Source: CAWUEX02 sp038148375
GTDB taxonomy: Bacteria > Pseudomonadota > Alphaproteobacteria > Rhodospirillales > Rhodospirillaceae
Reading direction: 5' to 3'
NCBI GenBank assembly: GCA_038148375.1
Contig: JAYQVH010000001.1
Location: forward strand, 310,001 to 374,000
DNA: 64,000 bases
Shown: piece by piece, positions 31,256 to 40,240 of the stretch
Numbering within the stretch: the stretch's first letter is position 1
Layout: each line of letters opens with the position of its first letter
Made by a program: the position numbers and the translations under genes
Notes under the pieces: model-generated
Database searches by the model: none
Told to the model about the DNA's origin: nothing
What the model saw: the letters and a program-made list of their open reading frames with translations, nothing else

Positions 31256-33142
31256 CTAACCGGCCAGGGCTGCGGCAGGTGACACGCGCGGCTTCTGAAC
31301 ATGCCGCAACAGCGCCGTCAGGGCTGCGGGCGTAATTCCCGGAATCCGGGCCGCCGCGCCCAGTGTGGCCGGGCGGGCGTCGCTCAGTTTCTGGCGGACT
31401 TCATTTGAAAGGCCGCCGACCGCTCCGTAGTCTAGACTTTCCGGTAGGCAGAGGGCTTCGTCTTTACGGAAGGCGCGGATATCCGCCTCCTGGCGCTCCA
31501 TATAGCCAGCGTAGCGGCCCTCAATCTCCAGCTGTTCGCGCACATCCGGGCGCACGGCCTCGAGCTCCGGCCACAGGTCCTGAAGCTGCCACCAGTTGAT
31601 ATCCGGATAGGACAACAGATCGAACGCCGAGCGGCGCACGCCGTCCTGGTTAACCTTATAACCGCGCAGGGCCAGGGCCGTCGGCGTCGCCACCAGCCCC
31701 TGAAGATGGTTCCGCGCGGTCTCGAGCGCCGACCGCTTTTCGGCAAAGGCCGTCTCCCGGGCGGAGCCGACGCACCCCGCCTCGATGCCCTTCTGGGTCA
31801 GGCGCAGGTCAGCGTTGTCGGCGCGCAGGCGCAGCCGGTACTCGGCGCGGGAGGTGAACATGCGGTAGGGCTCGATGGTGCCCCGGGTGGTCAGATCATC
31901 GACCATCACCCCGAGATAACCCTCGGCCCGGTCAACGGTCAGGGGGCCTGACCCGGCGCAGGCGCGCGCGGCATTGACCCCGGCCAGCAGGCCCTGGGCC
32001 CCGGCCTCTTCATAGCCGGTGGTGCCGTTGATCTGTCCGGCGAAATACAGCCCGCCGACCTTGCGGGTTTCCAGGGTCGGGCGTAGCTCGCGCGGATCGA
32101 CGAAATCGTATTCGATGGCATAGCCGGCCTGGACCATCGCGGTCTTTTCCAGACCTGGGATGGTCTTGAGCATGGCCAGCTGAACGTCTTCCGGCAGGCT
32201 GGTGGAGATGCCGTTGGGATAGACCGTGTCGTCGTCCAGCCCCTCGGGCTCGAGGAAAATCTGATGGCTGTCGCGCTCCGCGAAGCGCACGACCTTGTCT
32301 TCGATCGACGGGCAATAGCGCGGACCGACACTCTCGATTTGGCCGTTGTACATCGGCGCCCGGTCCTTGTTGGCAAGGATCAGGGCATGGGTTGCCGGCG
32401 TCGTCTTGGTGATGTGGCAGGAAATCTGCGGCGTGGAGATGCGCTCCGTCAGGAAGGAGAACGGCAGCGGCGGATCGTCGCCCTTCTGTTCGTCGAGGTC
32501 CGCCCAGGCGATGGTCCGGCCGTCGAGCCGGGGCGGCGTGCCGGTCTTCAGGCGTCCGAGTGAAAACTCTAATGATTTCAATGTCTTAGATAGTCCATAG
32601 GCGGCCGCTTCGCCGATCCGCCCGGCCGGGATGCGGTCCTCGCCGCGGTGGATGATGCCACTGAGGAAGGTGCCGGTGGTCAGCACCACGGCCCCGCAGG
32701 CGATGCGTTCGCCCTCGCCGGTGATGACGGCGCACACCCGCCCGTCTTTGATCTCAAGGTCTTCGGCAGCCCCGGCGCGGATATCCAAGTTGGCTTGTTC
32801 AGCCAGCAGCGCCTGCACCGCTTGACGATAAAGTTTGCGGTCGGCCTGGGCGCGCGGGCCGCGCACGGCAGGGCCCTTGGACTGGTTGAGCATGCGGAAC
32901 TGGATGCCGCCGGCGTCGATGGCCTTGCCCATGATGCCGTCCAGCGCATCGATCTCGCGCACCAGATGGCCCTTGGCCAGACCGCCGATGGCCGGGTTGC
33001 ACGACATCTGGCCGATGGTTTCGACCTTATGGGTGAGCAGCAGCGTGCGCGCACCGGTGCGGGCCGCAGCCGCAGCCGCTTCCGTACCGGCATGGCCGCC
33101 GCCCACGACGATGACGTCGTAATTGGTGCGCGTGTCGCTCAT
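31256..33142 (-). CDS. mnmG: tRNA uridine-34 modification enzyme MnmG (GidA)
   Basis: 628 residues. FAD-binding VVGGGHAGTEAAAAAAR at 11-27 (parts), the second conserved block MSCNPAIGGLAKGHLVREIDALDG near 48, GTFLSGIIHRGE and the C-terminal helical domain that docks MnmE. With MnmE it installs the carboxymethylaminomethyl group at U34 of certain tRNAs. The gene is separated from mnmE by an MFS transporter and from rsmG by an amino-acid exporter; in most alphaproteobacteria these three are neighbours. The start is the ATG at 33142 (MSDTRTNYDVIVVGGG), with AAGGAG upstream. Confidence 0.97.
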   Translation of the reverse strand: MSDTRTNYDVIVVGGGHAGTEAAAAAARTGARTLLLTHKVETIGQMSCNPAIGGLAKGHLVREIDALDGIMGKAIDAGGIQFRMLNQSKGPAVRGPRAQADRKLYRQAVQALLAEQANLDIRAGAAEDLEIKDGRVCAVITGEGERIACGAVVLTTGTFLSGIIHRGEDRIPAGRIGEAAAYGLSKTLKSLEFSLGRLKTGTPPRLDGRTIAWADLDEQKGDDPPLPFSFLTERISTPQISCHITKTTPATHALILANKDRAPMYNGQIESVGPRYCPSIEDKVVRFAERDSHQIFLEPEGLDDDTVYPNGISTSLPEDVQLAMLKTIPGLEKTAMVQAGYAIEYDFVDPRELRPTLETRKVGGLYFAGQINGTTGYEEAGAQGLLAGVNAARACAGSGPLTVDRAEGYLGVMVDDLTTRGTIEPYRMFTSRAEYRLRLRADNADLRLTQKGIEAGCVGSARETAFAEKRSALETARNHLQGLVATPTALALRGYKVNQDGVRRSAFDLLSYPDINWWQLQDLWPELEAVRPDVREQLEIEGRYAGYMERQEADIRAFRKDEALCLPESLDYGAVGGLSNEVRQKLSDARPATLGAAARIPGITPAALTALLRHVQKPRVSPAAALAG

Positions 33143-33183
33143 CCGCGAAAAGGCTCCTTAAAAAGCGGGCCTTCTATATAGGA

Positions 33184-34431
33184 TTATTCCTCCACCGTCA
33201 CCGGTGCGGGTTGATCCGGGCCAGGGTCTTCAGCGTCCGGGCTCTCTTCCTCCGCCGCCACTGGGCGTATGGCCAGCGGCAGGATCAGCGCCGAGACGAC
33301 GCTCATCAGGACCACAGCTAAGGCGACGCTAAGCGGGCCGTTGACCAAATAGGGCGCGACGATCTGGGTGCCGAGCGACGCCAGACTCATGCCGGAGAAC
33401 ATCATCAGCCCGCCGGCCGAACCGGTATGGGGGCCGGCGAAGAACAGGGCGCGGGCGAAGCCCGGTCCGTTGCGCATGCCGATGCCGATGACCAGCGGCA
33501 GCATCGCGAGGGTGAAGCTTACCGATCCGAGCCACTCGGGACGGGCCAGCACAAGCACCAGAAACCCGGCAGCGCTGACATTCTGCAACAACGTTCCGGC
33601 GACGATCACGCCGTCGATGCTGTAGCGGTCGGTCAGCCGCCCGGCCAAGTTGGCGCTCACCACGAACGTGACGATCAGCACCAGCTGCATGACGACGAAC
33701 CCCGACGTCGGCTCGCCCAGATAGGTCACCAGCAGGTACGGTGCAGCCATGATGAACACGATCAGTCCGCCGAAGGCGAACCCGGCACTCAACTGATAGC
33801 CCATAAAGCGGCGCATCTTGAGCAAGTTGACGTAGCGCCGCACCGCACCGGGACGGTCCGGGTCATGCGGTGGCGGCGACGGTTTCGCCAGAGCCTGAAA
33901 CGCCAGCAAGGTACATACTGCCGCTCCGGCCATGACCCAGAATGTGCTCGCCCAGCCGAACGCAACCACCAGCCACGCGCCGAGCACGGGCGCGACCGCC
34001 GGCAACACCGCCTGGATCGACGAGACGGCTGAGATCAGCCGCACCACCACGCCATCGTCGCCCGCTTCCCGCAGGATCGCCGGGGCCAACGCCGTCCCCG
34101 CACTGGCCGCGAGCCCCTGAACCGCGCGTAACCCAATCAGGGTGTCCATGTCGGCGGCGAGGGCACAAGCGATCGAGGCCGCACAGAACGCGACCAACGC
34201 GCAGATCAATATGGTGCGCCGGTCGTACAAGTCCGCCAATGCGCCGAAGATCAACTGGCCGACGGCGAAGGAGGCGAAGAACGCGGCCAAGGTGTATTGG
34301 GCTCCGGCCGCATCGCCGCCCAGCACCGACGGCAGCATCGGAATGGCGGGCAGATAGAGGTCCGTCGCCATCATCGACGTCGTCGAGGCCAACAACACGG
34401 GCAGGGCCAGAAGGAAGGTCGCGCGGGTCAT
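33184..34431 (-). CDS. MFS transporter, Bcr/CflA drug-resistance type
   Basis: 415 residues with twelve predicted membrane helices. The N-terminus (LLASTTSMMATDLYLPAIPML, in parts) contains DLYLPA, the signature of the Bcr/CflA family; GALADLYDRRTILI is the loop 2-3 motif A. Members export bicyclomycin, chloramphenicol or other small molecules by proton antiport. A charged, Glu/Pro-rich tail ends the protein. It is inserted between mnmE and mnmG on the same strand, 41 bp before mnmG, so it may feed transcription into mnmG. Confidence 0.88.
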   Translation of the reverse strand: MTRATFLLALPVLLASTTSMMATDLYLPAIPMLPSVLGGDAAGAQYTLAAFFASFAVGQLIFGALADLYDRRTILICALVAFCAASIACALAADMDTLIGLRAVQGLAASAGTALAPAILREAGDDGVVVRLISAVSSIQAVLPAVAPVLGAWLVVAFGWASTFWVMAGAAVCTLLAFQALAKPSPPPHDPDRPGAVRRYVNLLKMRRFMGYQLSAGFAFGGLIVFIMAAPYLLVTYLGEPTSGFVVMQLVLIVTFVVSANLAGRLTDRYSIDGVIVAGTLLQNVSAAGFLVLVLARPEWLGSVSFTLAMLPLVIGIGMRNGPGFARALFFAGPHTGSAGGLMMFSGMSLASLGTQIVAPYLVNGPLSVALAVVLMSVVSALILPLAIRPVAAEEESPDAEDPGPDQPAPVTVEE

Positions 34432-34536
34432 ATCATTTTCCCGGACGTCCCGGATGACAGAGGGCCGGGCCGAACAAAAAGGTCCGGGGATGTACCAGCG
34501 TGGCGGTAAGGGGGCAACCCTGCCGCCCCGGCGGGC

Positions 34537-35892
34537 CTATTTGCCGATACAGAAATCGCTGAACACGACGTCCAGCAAATCCTCGACATCGACATGGCCG
34601 GTGACGCGCCCAAGGGCGCGGGCGGCGAGGCGCAGATCCTCGGCGGCAAGCTCGGGCAGACCGGCGGCGCGGGCGCGGGCAAGTGCGGCCGTGCAGTCTT
34701 CGAGCGCACGGCGATGGCGGGCGCGGGTCAACGGTGCGGCGAAGCCCGTGTCGCACAAGGCCGCAACTTTTTCCGTCAGCTTGGCAAGCATGAGATCGAT
34801 GCCGAAGCCGTCGCGCACGGAAATGAAGTGGGTCGACTTCCAGGCATCGGCGACGTCGAGCTCCTGCTCGCGGGCCTGGTCCAACAGGTCTGCTTTGTTG
34901 ACGGCCACTAAGACATCAGCGTCGCTGGGCGCAGCAATCAGGTCGAGCGTCACCGGATCGCGTTCGGGGTAAGTCGCGCCATCGAACAGAGCGACGATGA
35001 GGTCGGCGTCCTTGGCCCGCTGGGTCGCCCGTTTGACGCCTTCGCCTTCGACAGCGTCGTCGGTGGTGCGCAACCCGGCGGTGTCGGCGACCAGCACCGG
35101 GTAGCCGGCGAGATCGAGATGGACCTCGATGACATCCCGGGTGGTGCCGGCGGTTTCCGAAACAATGGCGGCGTCACGCTTGGCCAGCAGATTGAGCAGG
35201 CTCGATTTGCCGGCATTGGGCGGGCCGACGATGGCGACCCGCACGCCGTCACGCAGGCGTTCGCCGCGGCCCTGGTCAGCGAGGTGGCGGGCGATGTCCT
35301 GTTCCAGCGTTTCGACTTCACCCCATAATCTTTGGGTGGTCTCCTCCGGCAGGTCTTCGTCCGGGAAGTCGATCACCGCTTCCAGATGGGCAAGGGATTT
35401 GATCAGCCGCTCACGCCAATCGGTGTAGAGCGTTTTGAGTGCGCCGCCCATTTGCCGGAGCGCCTGTTTGGCCTGGGCGCGGGTTTCGGCATCGACCAGA
35501 TCGGCCAGGGCTTCGGCCTGGGTGAGGTCGAGCTTGCCGGCCTCGAAGGCACGGCGGGTGAACTCGCCCGGTTCAGCCGGACGCAATCCGCCGACCGTGT
35601 TGAGCGCCGCCAGGATGCCGTCGAGCACCGCCGGGCCGCCGTGAACGTGCAGTTCGGCGACATCCTCGCCGGTGAAACTGCGCGGATGGGGAAACCAGAC
35701 CACCAAAGCATCATCCAGCACCTCGCGGGTCGACGGGTCGTGGATCTTCGCCCGCGTGAGCATGCGCGGCTCCGGCGGAGCGATGCCGAGCCGGGTCAGC
35801 GCCTTGCCGGTCTTGGGTCCGGAGATGCGGATGACGGCGACGCCGGCGCGGCCTGACGCGGTCGCCGGAGCGAAGATGGTGTCGGCGGACAT
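34537..35892 (-). CDS. mnmE: tRNA modification GTPase MnmE (TrmE)
   Basis: 451 residues from the ATG at 35892 (MSADTIFAPATASGRAGVAVIRISG, in parts); a GTG at 35931 would add 13 unusual residues overlapping the upstream gene. Domains: N-terminal tetrahydrofolate-binding domain (1-120), helical domain, and inserted G domain with GPPNAGKSS, DTAGLR and NKAD motifs; it ends with FCIGK, the essential C-terminal CxGK. MnmE partners MnmG in modifying U34 of tRNA. It is 16 bp after the DUF6489 gene on the same strand. Confidence 0.96.
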   Translation of the reverse strand: MSADTIFAPATASGRAGVAVIRISGPKTGKALTRLGIAPPEPRMLTRAKIHDPSTREVLDDALVVWFPHPRSFTGEDVAELHVHGGPAVLDGILAALNTVGGLRPAEPGEFTRRAFEAGKLDLTQAEALADLVDAETRAQAKQALRQMGGALKTLYTDWRERLIKSLAHLEAVIDFPDEDLPEETTQRLWGEVETLEQDIARHLADQGRGERLRDGVRVAIVGPPNAGKSSLLNLLAKRDAAIVSETAGTTRDVIEVHLDLAGYPVLVADTAGLRTTDDAVEGEGVKRATQRAKDADLIVALFDGATYPERDPVTLDLIAAPSDADVLVAVNKADLLDQAREQELDVADAWKSTHFISVRDGFGIDLMLAKLTEKVAALCDTGFAAPLTRARHRRALEDCTAALARARAAGLPELAAEDLRLAARALGRVTGHVDVEDLLDVVFSDFCIGK

Positions 35893-35908
35893 GAGAGTGT
35901 GGTGCCGG

Positions 35909-36211
35909 TTACTTTTTCTTTTTACCGCCACCGGAGGAGGAAGGCCCCTTGGACGACATGTCCGTGGTCTGCGCCATGCCGCTGGTCAGCGCCGACCAGA
36001 ACGCTTTTTGCATGTCGGCGAAACCTTCGGACCCGGTGCCGAAGGGGAAGACGGCTTTCATCACTTGTTCCGGGTCCATGGCCTGGGCGGCGGAGTCCAT
36101 CTGTGCGCGCATCCGGTCGAGCATTTCCTCCTGCAGCGGCGCGACATCGGGCAAGCCCATGAAGGCGCGGGCTTCCTCGGGCGTGCACTCGACATTGATG
36201 GTGACTTTCAT
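35909..36211 (-). CDS. DUF6489-family small protein
   Basis: 100 residues. MKVTINVECTPEEARAFMGLPDV is a well conserved opening (quoted in parts elsewhere in relatives) and the body is helical with several Met and Phe. The protein ends in a low-complexity tail, SSSGGGKKKK, suggesting nucleic-acid or acidic-partner contact, which is only inference. No function is established. It occurs beside mnmE in many alphaproteobacteria and here is the first gene of the mnmE transcript, divergent from the DUF255 gene at 36323. Confidence 0.75.
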   Translation of the reverse strand: MKVTINVECTPEEARAFMGLPDVAPLQEEMLDRMRAQMDSAAQAMDPEQVMKAVFPFGTGSEGFADMQKAFWSALTSGMAQTTDMSSKGPSSSGGGKKKK

Positions 36212-36322
36212 GGCGGCCGGATCCTTATCCTAGGGCGACAGAGGGGCGCAGTTGAATTCGTGCAAAGGCCCCTTACAGTGAGGCCCACTCTAGAAAGCCG
36301 TTGTTCACATTGAAAGCCCGCC

Positions 36323-38371
36323 GTGTCTTCCGAACGAAACCGCCTTGGCGACGAGACCAGCCCCTACCTGTTGCAGCATCGCGACAATCCGGTGCATTGG
36401 TGGCCGTGGGGCGATGACGCCTTCGCCGCGGCGCGGGAGCAGGACAAACCAATCCTGCTGTCGGTCGGCTATGCCGCCTGCCACTGGTGCCACGTCATGG
36501 CACACGAAAGTTTCGAGAACGATGCCATCGCCGATCAGATGAACCGCGACTTCATCAACATCAAGGTCGACCGCGAAGAACGTCCGGACGTGGATGCGAT
36601 TTACCAGAAAGCGTTGGCGGCAACCGGTGAGCACGGCGGCTGGCCGCTGACGATGTTTCTGAAGCCCGACGGCAAACCGTTTTTCGGGGGCACCTATTTT
36701 CCGCCCGAAGACCGCTACGGCCGCCCCGGATTTCCTGTCGTGCTGACGCGGCTGGCCGAGGTCTACAAAAACGACCGCGACATGGTCGACGGCCATGCCG
36801 ATAAACTCACCGCAGCGTTGGACATGAGTGAAGGCGGCGAGCTCAAAGACCCGTTAACCCTGGCAACGCTAGACGAGTGCGCGGCGCACCTTGCCGATCA
36901 CTTCGATTACGTCGACGGCGGGCTCGGGGGTGCGCCCAAGTTCCCGATGACAGACGTGTTTGAGTTTCTGTGGCGCGGCTATTTGCGCAGCGGCGATACC
37001 AAGTTCGCAACGGCCGTGCGGGTAACGCTGGACCGCATCTGCCAGGGCGGCATTTATGATCACCTCGGCGGAGGCTTTGCGCGCTACTCCACCGATCCGA
37101 AATGGCTCGCGCCCCACTTCGAGAAAATGCTCTACGACAACGCGCAGCTCATCGATGTGCTCACGACCGTGTGGCAGGAAACGAACTCCGCGCTGTATGC
37201 AACGCGGATCGAAGAAACGATCGATTGGCTGATGCGGGAAATGATCGGTGAGAACGGCGCCTTCGCCGCAACGCTCGACGCCGACTCAGAAGGCGAGGAA
37301 GGCAAGTTTTATGTGTGGGGCGAAGCAGAGATCGACACCGCGCTAAAAGATTTCGCGGACAGCGACGTACAGCTGTTCAAGGACATTTACGACGTCTCCG
37401 CCGAGGGCAACTGGGAACACAAGATTATTCTCAACCGCATCGACACCGCCGACGTGCCGTTGACGCCAGAGCAGGACGAAGCCTTGGTGAAGATGCGCAC
37501 CACACTGTTCGAGGTGCGTGCCCCGCGTATACGTCCGGGCCGTGACGACAAAGTCCTCGCCGACTGGAACGGGCTGATGATCCAGGCGCTGGCGCATGCG
37601 GGACTGGTGTTCGGCCGCGACGAATGGATCGATCTCGCGCGCACAGCGTTTGCCGCCATCGTCGCGACCATGCAGTGGCAGGACGACAGCGGGCGCACCC
37701 GCCTCGGTCATTCGCTCTGCGCCGGCAAACTGCAACAGGTCGATCTGTTGGATGACTACGCAGCGATGAGCCGCGCAGCATTAGAGTTATTCACCGTCAC
37801 CGGCGACGACGCTTATTTAAATCACGCGATGACCTGGAGCGATCATGTCGAGGCGCTGTTCTCCGACGCCGGTCGCGGCGGATACTTCTTTACCGCCAGC
37901 GATGCGGAGCACCTCATCGTGCGCACGGCCTCAGTGACCGACAGCGCAACGCCGTCCGGCAACGGCGTCATGCTCGGCGTGCTGGCGCGGCTGTATTATC
38001 TCACCGGAGATGACCGCTGGCAGGCGCGCGCCGAGAAAATTCTCGAACGGTTCGCGGGCGATGCCTTGCGCAGCTTTCCGCATACGTGTTGTCTCTTAAA
38101 CGGTTTCGAACTCTATGCGGACGGGTTGCAGGTCGTCATCATTGGTCCGCGCGGCGGCGGCTCGGCCGTGCTCATGCGCGCCGCGCTCGACATGTCTAAA
38201 CCGACGCTGATGTTGTCTGTCGTCGCCGATCCGTCCGCGCTGCCGGAAACGCATCCGGCCCGCGGCAAAACGCAACTCGACGGTCAGCCGACCGCATACA
38301 TATGCCGCGGTCCGGTGTGTCAGGCCCCGGTGACGGCGCCGGACGATCTTCGCACACAGTTGGCGTCCTGA
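36323..38371 (+). CDS. Thioredoxin-domain DUF255 protein (YyaL / SPATA20 family)
   Basis: 682 residues from a GTG at 36323. The N-terminal thioredoxin-like domain has YAACHWCHVMAHESF with the CxxC at Cys53-Cys56; NIKVDREERPDVDAIY and GGWPLTMFLKPDGKPFFGGTYFPPEDR (parts) follow. The C-terminal two-thirds is an alpha/alpha toroid like N-acylglucosamine epimerases, including FAATLDADSEGEEGKFYVW and PSGNGVMLGVLARL. The family is widely conserved but its reaction is not established. The stop overlaps the start of ogt (TGATG at 38369-38373), so the two are coupled. Confidence 0.9.
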   Translation: MSSERNRLGDETSPYLLQHRDNPVHWWPWGDDAFAAAREQDKPILLSVGYAACHWCHVMAHESFENDAIADQMNRDFINIKVDREERPDVDAIYQKALAATGEHGGWPLTMFLKPDGKPFFGGTYFPPEDRYGRPGFPVVLTRLAEVYKNDRDMVDGHADKLTAALDMSEGGELKDPLTLATLDECAAHLADHFDYVDGGLGGAPKFPMTDVFEFLWRGYLRSGDTKFATAVRVTLDRICQGGIYDHLGGGFARYSTDPKWLAPHFEKMLYDNAQLIDVLTTVWQETNSALYATRIEETIDWLMREMIGENGAFAATLDADSEGEEGKFYVWGEAEIDTALKDFADSDVQLFKDIYDVSAEGNWEHKIILNRIDTADVPLTPEQDEALVKMRTTLFEVRAPRIRPGRDDKVLADWNGLMIQALAHAGLVFGRDEWIDLARTAFAAIVATMQWQDDSGRTRLGHSLCAGKLQQVDLLDDYAAMSRAALELFTVTGDDAYLNHAMTWSDHVEALFSDAGRGGYFFTASDAEHLIVRTASVTDSATPSGNGVMLGVLARLYYLTGDDRWQARAEKILERFAGDALRSFPHTCCLLNGFELYADGLQVVIIGPRGGGSAVLMRAALDMSKPTLMLSVVADPSALPETHPARGKTQLDGQPTAYICRGPVCQAPVTAPDDLRTQLAS

Positions 38372-38823
38372 TGCCGCAGCTATCTCTCCATAGCCCGATC
38401 GGCGATCTCACCGTCTCGGAAGAGGATGGCGTCATCGTTTCTCTCGATTGGGGCTGGGGCATGGAGCAAACCAAGACACCGCTGTTGCGCCGCGCCTGCG
38501 ATCAACTGCACGACTATTTCGACGGCAAGCGGACGACCTTCGATTTGCCCCTCGACGCCCACGGCACCGCTTTTCAAAAACGGGTGTGGAACGCCATGCT
38601 GGCCATCCCCTTCGGCGCGGTGAAAAGCTACGGCGCCATTGCGGCGGACCTGAACTCGGCGGCCCGCGCGGTCGGCATGGCCTGCGGCGCCAACCCCATT
38701 CCGATCCTCATTCCCTGCCACCGGGTGGTGGCGGCAAATGGTCTCGGGGGGTATTCGGGCGAGGGCGGTTTGGGTACAAAACGTTTGTTACTGGACCACG
38801 AAAACACAGCTTCAAAACAATAA
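38371..38823 (+). CDS. ogt: Methylated-DNA--protein-cysteine S-methyltransferase
   Basis: 150 residues from the ATG at 38371. The catalytic motif IPCHRVV is near 112 (Cys as methyl acceptor), preceded by the helix-turn-helix FGAVKSYGAIAADLNSAARAVGMACGANPIP (parts) and FQKRVWNAMLAIPFG. The enzyme removes O6-alkyl groups from guanine by a suicide transfer to cysteine. It is coupled to the DUF255 gene upstream; the quinone oxidoreductase gene follows 19 bp later, so all three may form one transcript. Confidence 0.93.
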   Translation: MPQLSLHSPIGDLTVSEEDGVIVSLDWGWGMEQTKTPLLRRACDQLHDYFDGKRTTFDLPLDAHGTAFQKRVWNAMLAIPFGAVKSYGAIAADLNSAARAVGMACGANPIPILIPCHRVVAANGLGGYSGEGGLGTKRLLLDHENTASKQ

Positions 38824-38842
38824 TCAGCAGGGATCTACAGAT

Positions 38843-39820
38843 ATGGCACGCGTGATTCTCGTACACGAACCCGGCGGACCCAACGCCATGATGCCGACCG
38901 ATGTGCAGATCGGCAAACCGGGGCCCGGCGAGGTGCGGCTGCGCCAAACCGCGATTGGCGTGAACTTCATCGACACCTATCACCGCTCCGGCCTCTATCC
39001 GGTGCCCGGTCTGCCCTTTACGCCGGGGATGGAAGCGGTCGGCGAGATCGAAATGGTCGGCGAAGGCGTCAAAGGCTTTGAGGAAGGCGACCGAGTCTGC
39101 TACGGCAACGGCCCGATCGGCGCTTATGCGTCCGAGCGGATTATGCCCGTCAACACCCTGGTCAAAGTGCCGGGCGCACTCAAGGACGAACAGGTCGCCG
39201 GCATGATGCTGCGCGGTCTGACCGTATGGTACCTGCTGCGCAGTCTCTACCAGCTGAAGGAAGGCGAGACGGTTCTGTTCCATGCCGCCGCCGGCGGGGT
39301 CGGACTGATTTTCTGCCAGTGGGCGCGTGCTATTGGCGCCACCGTCATCGGCACGGTCGGTTCGGAAGAAAAAGCGGAGCTCGCCAAAGCCAACGGCTGC
39401 ACCCATACCATTCAGTACCGTCAGGAGGATTTTGTCGGCAAGGTGAAGGAAATCACCGACGGCAAAGGTGTTTCGGTCGTCTATGACGGCGTCGGTAAGG
39501 ACACCTTCATGGGCTCCCTGGATTGTCTGCGCAAACGCGGGCTGATGGTGTCCTTCGGCAACGCATCCGGGCCACCCCCAGCGATCGAGGTCGGGATGCT
39601 CGGGCCCAAAGGGTCGCTGTTCGTGACCCGCCCGACGCTGTTCGATTACACCGGCAGACGTCCGGAACTGGAACTGGCGACCAAGGACCTATTCGAAATG
39701 GTCAGCAGCGGTGCGGTGGAGATCGATGTCGGCCAGAGTTATGCGCTCGAGCAGGTCGCGCATGCCCACAACGATCTCGAGACCCGCCAAACATCCGGGT
39801 CAACGGTGTTGCTGGTCTAG
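38843..39820 (+). CDS. Zinc-independent quinone oxidoreductase (NADPH), MDR superfamily
   Basis: 325 residues from the ATG at 38843. Seen: GVNFIDTYHRSGLYP near 34 (QOR signature), TPGMEAVGEIEMVGEGVKGF, the cofactor-binding VLFHAAAGGVGLIFCQWARAIGATVIGTVGS (in parts, about 140-170) and VVYDGVGKDTF. Structural zinc cysteines are absent, as expected for quinone oxidoreductases of the QorA type, which reduce quinones by one electron using NADPH. It lies behind ogt. Confidence 0.92.
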   Translation: MARVILVHEPGGPNAMMPTDVQIGKPGPGEVRLRQTAIGVNFIDTYHRSGLYPVPGLPFTPGMEAVGEIEMVGEGVKGFEEGDRVCYGNGPIGAYASERIMPVNTLVKVPGALKDEQVAGMMLRGLTVWYLLRSLYQLKEGETVLFHAAAGGVGLIFCQWARAIGATVIGTVGSEEKAELAKANGCTHTIQYRQEDFVGKVKEITDGKGVSVVYDGVGKDTFMGSLDCLRKRGLMVSFGNASGPPPAIEVGMLGPKGSLFVTRPTLFDYTGRRPELELATKDLFEMVSSGAVEIDVGQSYALEQVAHAHNDLETRQTSGSTVLLV

Positions 39821-39844
39821 GAAATGTTCCGGTAGGGGGGAGCG

Positions 39845-40117
39845 CTAGTTGCCGGCCATGGTGACGGACTTGTCACCGCGGTCGAGCACCAGACCTTTCC
39901 AGCGCGCGCGCTGTATCATGTGGTCTTTGTGCTCTGCCTCGACCTGCTCGCGTTCTTGAGCGGTCGCGCAGGACGCCAGCTTGGCCTTGAACGCCACGAC
40001 CTCGTCGCGGGTCATCAGCGATTCACCGAAGACAGGCTCCGCGGCGGTCTGACCGGCCAGCACTGGGCCGGCGGCCATGAAACACAGAACGGCAAAAACA
40101 GCGGCAAAGCGCGGCAT
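39845..40117 (-). CDS. Small exported protein, CpxP-like in style
   Basis: 90 residues: a signal peptide ending near residue 22 (AGPVLAG) and a mature helical part, FGESLMTRDEVVAFKAKLASC then EREQVEAEHKDHMIQRARWKGL (in parts). The spacing of LMT, EHxxxM and RA recalls small periplasmic proteins with repeated Met/Arg-rich helices found in many proteobacteria, but I cannot assign a named family. It converges on the quinone oxidoreductase gene and lies downstream of rho on the same strand. It may have its own promoter in the 123-bp gap. Confidence 0.65.
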   Translation of the reverse strand: MPRFAAVFAVLCFMAAGPVLAGQTAAEPVFGESLMTRDEVVAFKAKLASCATAQEREQVEAEHKDHMIQRARWKGLVLDRGDKSVTMAGN

Positions 40118-40240
40118 ATGTCTCTCCCTTAGGACGCCTCCCCCAAGGCGACCTCAGCAATATGCCGAAAAACGGTGCCGCTGTCAGCGGGGTTTTAGGT
40201 CAGGTCTGCTGATCTTTTCCCGGCGCGGACTTGGTCCGCC

